DNA from: Canna indica
Taxonomy: Eukaryota > Streptophyta > Magnoliopsida > Zingiberales > Cannaceae
Length of the DNA stretch: 64,000 nt
Direction: 5' to 3'
NCBI GenBank assembly: GCA_034359265.1
Contig: CP136897.1
Coordinates: 25,724,001-25,788,000, forward strand
Numbering within the stretch: position 1 is the stretch's first letter; every line of letters starts with the position of its first letter. The position numbers were made by a program, and so were the translations under genes. The notes under the pieces were generated by a model. It saw nothing but the letters and a program-made list of their open reading frames with translations, was not told the origin of the DNA and ran no database searches. This document shows positions 54,885 through 64,000 of the stretch, piece after piece.

Positions 54885-55367
54885 TCTTCTTCTTCTTCTT
54901 CTTCTTCTTCTTCTTCTCCTAATCTCCCTCTTCTCCTCCGATCACCCGCAGACTCATCTCCTCCTCTCGGCCAGCCGCTACCCGTCGCCAACCGGCGACT
55001 CCACAACCTGCGCCCTCTCCTCGACCTCCGCGACCGATCCAACCCACCTCCCACCGTATGATGGCCGCCGGCCTGCGCACGACATAGCCGCCCGCGGCTG
55101 GTCGCTCACGGCTTGGCCGATCGCCACCATTCGGGCTCGGCTGATCCTCGCCTCGTCGACGTCGTCGGAGAACAAATACGGAAGTGAAGGAGAAGGTAGA
55201 GATCTCCTACCTCGATCCCGCGACGACGAGCTCCACCGGCGACGCGCGCACTGACTCCTCCGCCTGCAGCATCTCCTTCCTCCGCTCCTTCTCTACCTCT
55301 CCTCACACATCCCCTCTTTTAAAACCCCTCAGCATCACCTCTCCCTCACTGCCACCTGCCACTGCTA

Positions 55368-55399
<32 letters not shown>

Positions 55400-55410
55400 C
55401 AGATATAACA
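52867..55410 (-). mobile_element. Solo LTR inside the Pack-CACTA, perfect TSD
   Basis: It begins TGTCGCGCCCCGACC and ends AGATATAACA on the plus strand, with TTCTC at both flanks (52862-52866, 55411-55415). Termini resemble Ty3-type LTRs read on the minus strand. Length is 2544 bp. Inside, a block with CACCATCGCGTTCAGCACGC recurs near 54201, 54367 and 54553. A (CT)n run at 54832-54881, a (TTC)n run at 54882-54916 and a long T-run at 55370-55395 generate spurious ORFs. There are no retroelement genes. It is the youngest layer seen in this stack. Confidence 0.9.
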
Positions 55411-55679
55411 TTCTCAGACATCGCCGATTGATGCCCTCCCCACGCAGCCCCTATCCTTTCCGCCTCCCCCGCCGCCACCCGATTCTCCTAATCTTTAATG
55501 TACTTTTTTTATATTTTATTTTGATATGATATAAACATTATTGTGTTGATACGATGTAAATAATATTTTGATATCCATATATTATAATTTGATGTCTCAT
55601 GTTTGTTTCATATATATTTTAATTAAATATTGGAACATGAATTCATATTATTTATTTATTTTTTTAAAAATACACCTCT

Positions 55680-55935
55680 GCGACGGTTCTACGACCGCCA
55701 TAGCTGTCGAAGATGTTGGTCGCCTGCGGTCGTAGATGCTCATGCGACCACATTCTGCAATGGCTTCATACTAACGTAGAATGGTTGCAGAAATTCTTTT
55801 CTTGTGATCGCGGCGGTGGCGTTCACAAACTTTCTGTGACGACGTGTTTTGCTAGCGAGATTTGCGACAGCCCTTGGACGTCGCAGAAGGCTTTTAGTGA
55901 CCATTTTGCGACGGCCTTGTCTGTCGCAGATGTCC
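55680..55935. promoter_or_regulatory. Right subterminal repeats of the Pack-CACTA
   Basis: TGCGACGG, GTCGCAGA and related motifs in both orientations mirror those at 50070-50180 and end 15 bp before the terminus. Confidence 0.75.
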
Positions 55936-55950
55936 AGGATTTTAGTAGTG

Positions 55951-57099
55951 AATATTCAATTTACAAAAAATAGTTGTAAGGTTCTTGATAAGAATGGTTG
56001 ATTGTATCCTTGAAGGAAATATTTCTAGAGACAACTGCTACAAAATTGCTTATTCGTCTATTTGTCTTTTAGCTATATCTCCTGACATTAATCTATGGAA
56101 TCGTCGGTTAAGTCATGTTAATTACAGAGATCTGAAGAAGCTTGTAAATGCTGAAGCTGTCAGGGGTATTCCTAAACTTTCAGGAGAACCAGAAGCAATC
56201 TGCAATGCTTGTCAAGAGGGAAAGCAGAGTAGGCAGTCTCATCAGCTGTTACAATTGGTATTTACTTCTAAACCTCTTGATCTTCTTCACTTGGATCTGG
56301 TAGGTCCCATGTAGGTTGAAAGTATTGGTGGTAAAAAATATGTCATTGCCTGTGTAGATGATCGATTTCTCATGTTTTACTTGGATTGAATTCCTGAAAG
56401 AAAAGTCCAATGCTTTTAACATTTTTAAATCTCTGTGTTTGAGACTTCAGAATGAGCAAGAACTCCCTATTCTAAAGGTGGTCAGAATAAGGAGTGATCG
56501 TGGAAGAGAATTTGAGAACATTTTTATCTCTAAATTTTGTGATGAAAACAGTATACTGCATGAATTTTTTGCTCCTAAGACTCCTCAATAGAATGGTGTA
56601 GTTGAAAGGAAGAACCGTACTATTCAAGAGATGGCTTGAGTTATGCTTAATTCTAAGCAGATTTCTGTAAGATTTTGGACTGAAGCCATCAACACAGCTT
56701 GCTACATCATAAATCAAGCTTATTTCAGACCAAAATCTACTAAAACTCTTTATGAATTATGGAAATGTAGAAAACCTAACATTACATATTCTCATGTTTT
56801 TGGTAGAAGGTGCTTTGTCCTAAATGATAGGGAATAGCTTGGAAAATGCAAAGCAAAAGTGATGAAGCCATATTTCTTGGATATTCCAAAAATAGCAAGG
56901 CATACCGAGTCTACAACAAACGCACTCAAACTGTGATGGAACCACAAAACATGAAGATTGATGACTCTCAAATATACCAGACCTGCTGATTGATGAGAAG
57001 GCAGTCTCAACTACTGATAAGATTGCCCAGAACTCTTCCAAGGCCACTGAATAGTCAGTTGAAACTGCTAATTCAACTAACCATGAGACTGATACTAAA
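55951..57099 (+). pseudogene. SIRE-like GAG-pre-integrase and integrase
   Basis: 55951-56314 has the pre-integrase HHCC (LWNRRLSHVNYRDLKKL, CNACQEGKQSRQSH) and the first integrase Asp region (LLHLDLVGPM). 56358-56591 has KVVRIRSDRGREFEN and the start of the Glu motif, with PQ-stop-NGVVERKNR at about 56588. 56643-56837 has FWTEAINTACYIINQA and KTLYELWKCRKP. Several in-frame stops (about 56314, 56588, 56637) and frame changes are present. Confidence 0.92.
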
Positions 57100-58340
57100 G
57101 TGGAAGATGAAGAGGATGACTCCAGAGCTGAAAAATCTACAAGATCTCTTAAGAATCATCCTCTACAAAATATAATCGGAGATGTACATGATGGAGTTAA
57201 GACCAGAAATCAATCCAATAAAAATCACCAGGATATGATCAGACATTCTTGCTATACTTCAACTGTTGAACCTAAAAATATCAAGGAAGTCTGGAATGAT
57301 GAATTTTGGATTTCTGCTATGCAAGAAGAGTTACAACAGTTTGTTCAAAATGATGTTTGGAAACTTGTCTCAAGACCAGAAAATATCAATGTTATTGGAA
57401 CTAAATGGGTGTTTAAGAACAAGACTGATGAAGTCGAAGACATTATAAGAAATAAGACCCATCTTGTTGCTTAAGGCTTCAATCAAATTGAAGGTCTGGA
57501 CTATGATGAAACCTTCACACCAATTGCAAGATTGGAATCCATCAAGTTACTTCTAGCCTTATCCTATTGTATGAAGTTCAAACTATTTCAGATGGATGTT
57601 AAGACTACCTTCCTCAATGGATTTCTCAATTAAGAAGTCTTTGTTGAACAACCTAAAGGCTTTGAAGACTCTACTCATCCAGACAATGTGTACAGATTGA
57701 AGAAAGCTTTATATGGTCTTAAACAGGCTCCTAGAGATTGGTATGAGTGATTCGCCCAGTTCCTGCTTTTGAAAGGCTACAAAAGAGGAAGAGCATATCA
57801 GACATTGTTCATTAAAAGAAGGGAGTCTCAATTGGTAATTGTTCATATTTATGTTGATGATATAATTTTTGGTTCAACCTCTGAAGCTTATGTTAAACAA
57901 TTTGTGAATGATATAAAATCTGAGTTTGAAATGAGCATGGTTAGGGAAATGGGTTATTTTCTTAGCCTTAAAGAGAAATTTTTTATCTCTCGGAGTAAGT
58001 ATGCAAGAAATCTTATTCACAAATTTGGTCTAGATAGTTCTAAGGCAGTTAGAACTCCTATCTCTACTCATGAAAAACTGAGTAAAGATGATGAAGGTAA
58101 GAGCACTGATCCTAGTCTCTACAGAAGTATGATTGACAATTTATTAATGTATCTGACTGCTAGCAGACCTGACTTATGTTTCAGTGTTGGACTGTGTGCC
58201 AAATATCAAGCTAATCCAAAGGAGTCTCATCTTCAGGCAGTTAAACGAATTCTTAAATATGTTAAAGGTACTCTGGATTTTGGCATTTGGTATTCTATTG
58301 ATTCTAACCCCCGTCTAGTAGGATATATAGATGCAGACTA
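57100..58340 (+). pseudogene. SIRE-like reverse transcriptase
   Basis: The region opens with a Glu/Asp-rich spacer and CYTSTVEPKNIKEVWNDEFW. It has GTKWVFKNKTDEV, motif [30 protein letters not shown], the catalytic YVDDIIFG (about 57852) and FEMSMVREMGYFLSLKEKF. Stops at about 57472, 57631 and 57748 interrupt the frame. Closest to the SIRE/Maximus lineage from memory. Confidence 0.93.
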
Positions 58341-58742
58341 GGCTAGCAATATTAATGACAAAAAAAGTACCTCACCTGGATGCTTTTATATTGGAACAAA
58401 TTAGGTGGTCTGGTTAAGAAAAAAAAACAAAACTCTATCTCTTTTTCTCCAGTAAAAGCTGAATACTTGGCAGCAGGCAGTTGCAGCACACAGCTTATTT
58501 GGCTGAGGAATATGTTGCTTAATTATGGTTTCAAATAAGAAGAAATAATTCTATACTGTGACAATACCAGTGCTATAAATATCTTTAAAAAACCTATTAT
58601 GCATCAGGGGGCTAGTCGAAAGAAAAGAGTTGCAACTGAAATATATTCCTACAGATAAACAGGTTGCAAATATCTTTACAAAGTCTTTAAATGGAGAAAA
58701 GTTTGAGCAGTTGAGATCTGCTCTGGGACTATGTGTCATATG
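58320..58742 (+). pseudogene. SIRE-like RNase H
   Basis: The sequence has GYIDAD followed by TAG (usually Trp), then KKSTSPGCFYIG, SPVKAEYLAAGSCSTQLIW, YCDNTSA and HQGASRKK, ending with FEQLRSALGLCVI. The D and E RNase H residues are visible, but stops and a frameshift disrupt the domain. Confidence 0.9.
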
Positions 58743-59737
58743 ACTCATATTTTAAGGGGAGAGTGGAATAATTGAAGAGTCTTTCAATTAATTTTCACTT
58801 ACCGTGTTTATTGAATGTTATTCTTAATTTATTCTTCCTCATTGTTGTTTTTGACAGGCATTTTGTACCTTCATTTCTCCTCTTATTGCTCATTGAAGAT
58901 TTTTTATACCTCATTTCGGCGAGAGACTATTATTTATGAGATTCAAACTTATGCGATTTATATCTTCTTAGCGTTGCAACTCGGTTCACTATCCAGAAAA
59001 ATAACTGATTTTATTTACTCTTCAAGCGTCCTCTAGTCTACCTCTCACCTATTTAATCAGAAGATTCAATGATGGGTTGTATCATTAGCAAGATGAGTTT
59101 TGTGAGATGAATGTTTGCTTGGGAAAGGAGATGGTGTTTTCAAGTCCTCCTAAGAAGATAGAAACATCAGTTTGAGTTTCATCTCCTGATAAGTTATATC
59201 CACCTTTTACCTCTCAAGGTTAAAATCTGAGAAAGAAATCAAGAAGAAGAACTTTTGACCGTCAAGTAAAAAGAAATGGTAGAGGTATGGTATCTAAAAT
59301 TGTCAAATCTCTCTATCAATTTCCTGGTCCTGAGGGGGAAGAATTATCTTCTGAGGGGGAGGGTAAAGATGAAGTCATTATTTCTTCTAATTCTATTTTT
59401 CATGGTGATTCTTCTAATTCAATAGATATTGGTACTAATTTTACTGTTGTTGATGAAGAGATTGACTCAATTCCAGGAAAGATTGGACCTACTTTGTTTT
59501 CTCCGGATATTAAGACTTATACAGTCATAGTTGAAACTGTATCTAAAGCAGTTAAAACTGCTAATGCAAGACTTGAAACAGTCACTGTTTCAACTGTTGT
59601 TGCTGTCACTCTATGATGGCTGGATATTTTCTCTGAACTTAGTTTGCTTGTATGTGAATCTACTCTCTTGTTATCTATCTTTTTGAAATTGACTATGATA
59701 GGTTGTGTTTTCGCCAAATAAGCCAAATGGGGAGATT
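58743..59737 (+). other. Post-pol region with a possible ORF3 remnant and polypurine tracts
   Basis: About 1 kb lies between RNase H and the 3' LTR. A 109-codon frame (59287-59616) is acidic and Ser-rich (GEELSSEGEGKDEVIISS), preceded by a basic RKKSRRRTFDRQVKRNGRG in the same frame with an upstream stop. SIRE-type elements can carry a third (envelope-like) ORF here, but no membrane segment or clear homology is visible, so only the position supports that. Purine tracts occur at about 58755, 59331, 59358 and, next to the LTR, 59726-59737. Confidence 0.5.
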
Positions 59738-59991
59738 GTAAGTGTTTGGCTTTTATATGTTGGTTATATTTGGCAAAAGTATTCCAGTATGATCTCAGTC
59801 TAAACTATGAGGAACTCTAGAGATAGTCTCAACTGCTCCAGCAACCTATGGTTTTCATCTCAAGGAAACAACGCAAAAACAGGATTTGTTGTTTCCCTCA
59901 GAGATAATGACCCTTAGTCTGCATTATTAATGATGATTCTCTTTGTTGTCTCAGAGATCTTTTAGTCATCCTTAATTCTTTATTTTGCCCG
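59738..59991 (+). repeat. SIRE-like 3' LTR, left part, interrupted
   Basis: TGTAAGTGTTTGGC onward matches 48003-48260. It stops at TATTTTGCCCG (59991), where the next Copia begins. The 5-bp TSD candidate GCCCG (59987-59991) cannot be confirmed because the other end is outside the window. Confidence 0.88.
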
Positions 59992-61259
59992 TGTTGGCCC
60001 AAGGGTTCTCCCTAGGCCTTGATATCTATTTTGATGATAACAAACATTTATTTAATATATTTGTGATGCTTTGAGTACAGGTTGAGGTTACGATATGCGC
60101 GCGAACTTCGCTCGGAGAAATGCAAAAAATTGAAAAAAACCAGGCTCCGACGTAAATCATGTAGCATTTATAGATTACTAAGTAGATTTCATGTAGTATA
60201 CCTTTAAGAATCAATACCAAGCCTATTTGTAATGTTATCCAAGTCAATACTTGGTAACGGAACCCGAAAACGAAGCGCACAAGAAAGAAACTTCAAATTC
60301 CAGCCATCAACCCAGATTTGGTCGACCGCGGAAGCAAAAAAGAGGCAGAAAGGTGCAGCTCAGAATTCGGTAGACTGGTTGATCGATCGCCCGAAGCCAG
60401 AAATCAATAGAGGGAATTTGGTCGATAAGGCGATTGACCGAATGTGGCCAGAACAGGGCAGTAGGCTTGCGATCGCTTGGCGGTCGATCAGTCGGTCGAA
60501 GGACAATCGATCGGCAAGCGACCGGATGGCGTCCAACAGGCAAAAAAATGCCCATTGGAGTGAACTACCGCGTGAGTGGTTATAAATACCCATCGCCAAC
60601 CTTCATTAAGGCTCTCTAACAACTCTCTAAAGCTTCCTAAGTATGATTTAGGCCTTCCAAAGATGATTTGCGCGTGCTTGCTTCTCCGATCGACAATTTC
60701 TCTCAAGCACTCATCTTCCCTCGACTCCGGCTTTGATTCGACCTCAACATCTTGTGGAGTTGGAGGCGTTGAAGGCTTGAAAAATAGCTCTTAGTTGTGG
60801 TTTACTCTTTAGCTTTTTTTATTGTAATTTTACTTGTTATTTGAACTCATTTTTTGATTGTTAGCTTGCTAGGTGTGCTAGTGTAAACACTTAGGATTTT
60901 CTTTATAGAATTGTGTTTTGCCTAGGTGAATAGGTTCAAGGCATTCTCAAAGGCTTAAGAAAGAAGGCCTCGGTCGTATTCAATGGGAAACACATAGTCT
61001 ATGAAGTGTTGGTTAGAAATCCTTGGTGTGGAGCCAAGGTAGTGGAGTTGGCGGTTGGCCGAACCACTCTAATTGCTTGTATTTGCATTGTGTTGCTCAT
61101 TTGATATACCTTGCTATTTATATTTGTTAAGCATCGTAATTTAGTTGCACAATTAATTTGGTTGCATTAGATATCAAACTCGAAAGAAATCGAATAGAAG
61201 TTAAAACTAACCCACCACTATTCAACCCCCCCTTCTAGTGTGGGTATTCTCGTTCAACA
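59992..61259 (+). repeat. Copia 5' LTR (TGTTGGC family)
   Basis: It is bounded by the SIRE LTR on the left and the primer site on the right. The zone 60313-60530 has the GGTCGATCG/CGATCGACC motif cluster. Small ORFs inside are not supported as genes. Confidence 0.88.
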
Positions 61260-61261
61260 AT

Positions 61262-61273
61262 TGGTATTAGAGC
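61262..61273 (+). other. Copia primer-binding site
   Basis: TGGTATTAGAGC lies two bases after the LTR end, a tRNA-Met-type primer site. Confidence 0.9.
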
Positions 61274-61316
61274 AAGATCGTAGGATTAGATTTAACCATC
61301 TACCCTATAATTTAGA

Positions 61317-62669
61317 ATGTCTAGTGAAATCCAACTAGCTCAATGGTCCTCTACTCATACTCCACCATTGTTCGAGGGAAACAACTATGCCTATTGGAAG
61401 ATACGCATGAATGGCTTCCTTCAATCACTAGGCATGGATGTATGGAGAATGATTCAAGTAGAGTATAAGCAACCAACTAAAGATATGGACGAGTGGGATC
61501 AAGAAGAAATTAGACTCTTTAATGTAAGTGCAAAGGCCGTCAATGCACTATATTGTGGCTTATCAATTAATGAGTTTAATAGGATTTCCACTTGTAAGTC
61601 GGCATATGAACTTTGGAAAGTCTTAGAGACTACACATGAAGGGACTTCACAGGTTAAGGAATCTAAGTTAAACCTACTCATGCATGATTATGATGTTCAA
61701 AATGTTAGTGCATGAATCTATTGATGCCATGTATGCTCGCTTTCAAAATATTACGAATGGCTTAGCTAACCTTGGGAGAGACATAAGGGAAGAGAAGAAG
61801 GTAAGGAAGCTTCTTCATTTCCTTCCAAAAGATTAGGAGCCCAAGGTCATCGCGATCATGGAAGCAAAGGATATGAGCACCTTAAAGATCACCGACCTCA
61901 TTCGGTCTCTCATGACACATGCGACCCATATGAAGCAATACAAGGAGGAAGATGCCCCCAAAAACAAGAATATTGCTTTAAAAGCATCACACCGAGTTGA
62001 AGAACTCTCATCATCCGAGATAGCAATGTTTGCAAGGAGATTCATGAGCTTCAACCTCGTAACCCAACAAGAAGGACAAGTACAAGAAGAAGAAGAAGGT
62101 GATGATGGCCTCATGGGATGAGAGTAAGTCCTCATCAAGTGAAGAGGAGACGAGGAGCGAAAAGGCAAATCTTTGCCTTAATTATGGCAAATGACAACGA
62201 GGTAAGGTTTACATTTGGCGAACTTTCCTTTACACAAGATGAATTAGAATTGGAATTTGAACAAATGCATGATAAATTTAATGCCATTAGGAAGAAATTT
62301 AAAGAGCTATAAAATGATAACAAATCTTTAGAACAAGAAAATGATAGTCTACTACTTTCATGCAATGATTTAAGGAAAGAGGTAGATAGACTTAAGGAAG
62401 AAAAACATGCTTTGGATGATGCTAAGAATAACCTAGAAAATGAGAACAAAAAATTAGAAAATGAGAAGAAATACTTAAGTGATCAAGTAGATCACTTAAA
62501 CGATAGCATGTTAAATTTTAAAAAGGAATTATGCATGCTAAATGAAAAGATAATAACCTTACAAAATGCCATGCCTAATTTTGTAAATGCTAGAAAATCA
62601 TCAAAATATCACACTCATGCACACTCTCACGCTCACACACATAGCACTAGAAAGTTTAATGGAAGTTGA
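61317..62669 (+). pseudogene. Copia gag, frameshifted
   Basis: The start at 61317 follows the primer site by 43 bp. The first frame (to 61715) has PPLFEGNNYAYWKIRMNGFL (DUF4219-like), INEFNRISTCKSAYELWKVL and LNLLMHDYD (UBN2). It shifts near 61700 to ESIDAMYARFQNITNGLANL, with a stop at 61833-61835. The next part is MSTLKITDLIRSLMTHA. A coiled coil (62118-62560) and a His-rich HTHAHSHAHTH end follow in several frames, and the zinc knuckle is lost (FYMARDC). At least three frame changes. Confidence 0.88.
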
Positions 62670-62799
62670 TTTTATATGGCTAGAGATTGTTCTCTTATGA
62701 GGAACCCCAATGCTAGATTTACTTGGGTTCCTAAGATGACTAACACTCAAGGACCCAAGAAGATTTGGGCACCTAAAGTTGCATTCTCTCCTTTTGTAG

Positions 62800-64000
62800 A
62801 TGGAGAACCATCCTCAAGCAAATAGGAGAACATGGATCTTGGATAGTGGTTGCTCAAAACACATGACGGGAGACAACAACTTGTTTGCAACCCTATCAAG
62901 TATGGATGGTGGATATGTAACATTTGGAGACAATGCCAAAGGTAAGATTATTGCCAATAGAGATATAGGTATTCTGCCCTATCCGTGTATTAAGAATGTT
63001 TTACTAGTTGATGGGTTGAAACATAACTTGATTAGCATATCTCAATTATGCGATAATGGTTACCTAGTTATTTTTGAAGCATCTAAATGGATCATTAGAA
63101 GTTCACCATTTAATGATATAGTGTTCATAGGAAATAGACAAGAAAATGTTTACACTTTAGTCTTGAATGTTTTGCCTAATCCTCATGTTAGATGTTTAGT
63201 TGCCATGGAAAATGATTCTTGGTTGTGGCATAGAAGGCTAGGACATGCTAGCATGAGCCTCAACCAAGAGATAACAAAAAAGGATTTAGTCAAAGGAATA
63301 CCAAAAATAAAATTTGAAAAAGATAAATTTTGTGATGCATGTCAACATGGAAACTAGTTAAATCTCTATTTCATAGTATTAATCAAGTTACGACATCTAG
63401 AATACTTGAACTTGTACACATGGATCTTTTTGATCCTTGTGATGGTGCTAGTCTAGGTGGTAAATTATATTGTTATATTTTGATCGATGATTTTTCAAGT
63501 TTCACATGGGTTTTCTTCTTAGCTAAGAAAAATGAAACCTTTGATCTCTTTAAAAGATTTGCTAGGAGAGTTATAAATGAAAAAGGAATTTCAATTTTGA
63601 AAATTAGGAGTGATAATGGTGGGGAATTTAAAAATAATTTTTTTTCCAATTTTTGTGATGATTTAGGTATTGAGCATACCTTCTCTTCCCTTAGAAACCC
63701 CCAACAAAATGGGGTGATTGAGAGGAAGAATAGAACATTACAAGGAATGGCTAGGACCATACTTTGTGAAAATAATTTGCCAAAGTATTTTTGGGCCGAA
63801 GCCATAAATACATCTTGTTATGTACTTATTCATGTTTTATTAAGACCTAAAATCAAGAAAAAAACATTTTGAGCTTTGTAATTATAGAATCCCAAGTGTG
63901 GGATATTTTTGTGTTTTTGGATGTAAATATTTTATTTTAAACACTAAGGAACATCTAGGAAAATTTGATTCTAAATCTGATGAAGGTATTTTCCTAGGTT
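62800..64000 (+). pseudogene. Copia protease, pre-integrase and integrase, cut by the window end
   Basis: 62800-63357 has the protease WILDSGCSKHMTGDNNLF and GLKHNLISISQLCDNGYLV, then the pre-integrase LWHRRLGHASMS and CDACQHG. A one-base frame change near 63350 leads into 63339-63872, with integrase Asp (ELVHMDLFDP), Asp (RSDNGGEFKN) and Glu (NGVIERKNRTLQGMARTIL) all retained. After a stop at 63870 the frame resumes with CVFGCKYFIL and DEGIFLG at the edge. Protease and integrase catalytic residues are intact. Confidence 0.93.

Larger units (their letters stand above)
50046..55950 (+). mobile_element. Gene-capturing CACTA (Pack-CACTA) with MCM6 and CBL fragments
   Basis: The left end is CACTACTAGAAATCAAAC; the right end on the other strand is CACTACTAAAATCCTGGAC. 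TSD AAT is at 50043-50045 and 55951-55953. TGCGACGG / CTGTCGCAGA motifs cluster at 50070-50180 and 55680-55935. There is no transposase; the interior holds exon-intron pieces of at least three host genes, all plus strand (50411-51010, 51250-51302, 51489-52822), and a solo LTR (52867-55410). The Copia frame continues across it. The left TSD overlaps the right TSD of the MITE, so it landed at the MITE edge. Confidence 0.92.
48003..64000 (+). mobile_element. SIRE-like Copia (Sirevirus) with nested insertions, runs past window end
   Basis: Plus-strand pol pieces match the SIRE/Maximus lineage: WYFDSGCSKHM, IRSDRGREFEN, YVDDIIFGSTSEAYV, SMVREMGYFLSL. LTR sequence (TATAAGTGTTTGGC at 48003; TGTAAGTGTTTGGC at 59738) brackets it, with a purine tract AAATGGGGAGAT just before the second copy. 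Insertions are a MITE (49571-50035), a CACTA (50046-55950) and a Copia inside the second LTR (from 59992). About 1 kb between pol and the purine tract has no pol function. The first part of gag and the usual primer site are missing. Confidence 0.9.
59992..64000 (+). mobile_element. Second Sirevirus-like Copia inserted in the SIRE 3' LTR, runs off the window
   Basis: The 5' LTR (59992-61259) starts TGTTGGCCCAAGG and ends CGTTCAACA. TGGTATTAGAGC follows at 61262-61273. Then come gag (61317-62669), protease (62800), pre-integrase and integrase (to past 63872). The LTR shares its TGTTGGC start and GGTCGATC motifs with the gag-only element, so the two families are related. The element is younger than the SIRE-like copy it interrupts. 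Confidence 0.93.

Noticed and set aside
54528..55061. 177-codon plus ORF and the overlapping 123-codon minus ORF
   Set aside because: Both run through (CT)n and (TTC)n microsatellites in a solo LTR, giving Ser/Leu or Glu/Arg runs. No domain.
60200..60800. Several short ORFs in the 59992 element's LTR
   Set aside because: They overlap on both strands in sequence defined as LTR by its termini and primer site; none has a recognised domain.
1..64000. CRISPR arrays, Shine-Dalgarno-led operons, phage or plasmid functions
   Set aside because: No spaced identical repeats with unique spacers and no bacterial gene organisation; repeats are LTRs, subterminal motifs and minisatellites of plant transposons.

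Overview
The window is plant (angiosperm) nuclear DNA and consists almost entirely of nested transposable elements. The evidence is: CACTA (En/Spm) elements with TNP2-type transposase, an L1-type LINE, Copia (including Sirevirus-like) and Ty3/gypsy retrotransposons primed by tRNA-Met-like sites, solo LTRs, a Mutator-type MITE, and fragments of plant genes with GT-AG introns. I see no intact single-copy host gene, no tRNA or rRNA, and no CRISPR or bacterial-style operon. The species cannot be named from the sequence.

Layout. (1) 1-1045 holds the end of a CACTA-like element. (2) 1164-10035 is a minus-strand LINE with a 16-bp target-site duplication (TSD), split by a solo Ty3-type LTR at 2586-5153. 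(3) 10340-30453 is one minus-strand Copia element with 390-bp LTRs and a perfect CCAAG TSD. It is inflated to 20 kb by a gene-capturing CACTA (12227-17212) and a second solo LTR (17368-27257), and that LTR itself contains a 7.3-kb CACTA (19743-27074) with TNP2 and a five-exon TNPA-like gene. (4) 31338 to about 46992 is a decayed minus-strand Ty3/gypsy element. Its RNase H is interrupted by a gag-only Sirevirus-like element (35569-43272, perfect TATAT TSD). (5) 46993-48002 is LTR debris and unassigned sequence. (6) 48003 to the window end is a plus-strand SIRE-like Copia. Its protease/integrase region carries a 465-bp Mutator-type MITE (9-bp TSD) and, abutting it, a CACTA (50046-55950, AAT TSD) that has captured host gene pieces and contains a third solo LTR (52867-55410, TTCTC TSD). 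Its 3' LTR is broken at 59992 by a further plus-strand Copia that runs off the window.

How parts relate. In several cases the reading frame or an amino-acid motif of the older element continues across the younger insertion, which fixes both boundaries and order of insertion. The most informative content is in the two gene-capturing CACTA elements. One (50046-55950) carries four consecutive exons matching the C-terminal end of the replicative helicase subunit MCM6, a 53-bp EF-hand exon of a calcineurin B-like (CBL) Ca2+ sensor, and an unidentified three-exon fragment. The other (12227-17212) carries fragments matching GDP-L-fucose synthase, an ERD6-like sugar transporter and probably an RNF10-like RING protein. 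The 19743-27074 CACTA is close to intact: one in-frame stop in each gene, a 26-bp tandem array, and a long near-perfect hairpin just ahead of the transposase start.

Family identifications come from recalled protein motifs. No database search or alignment program was run.
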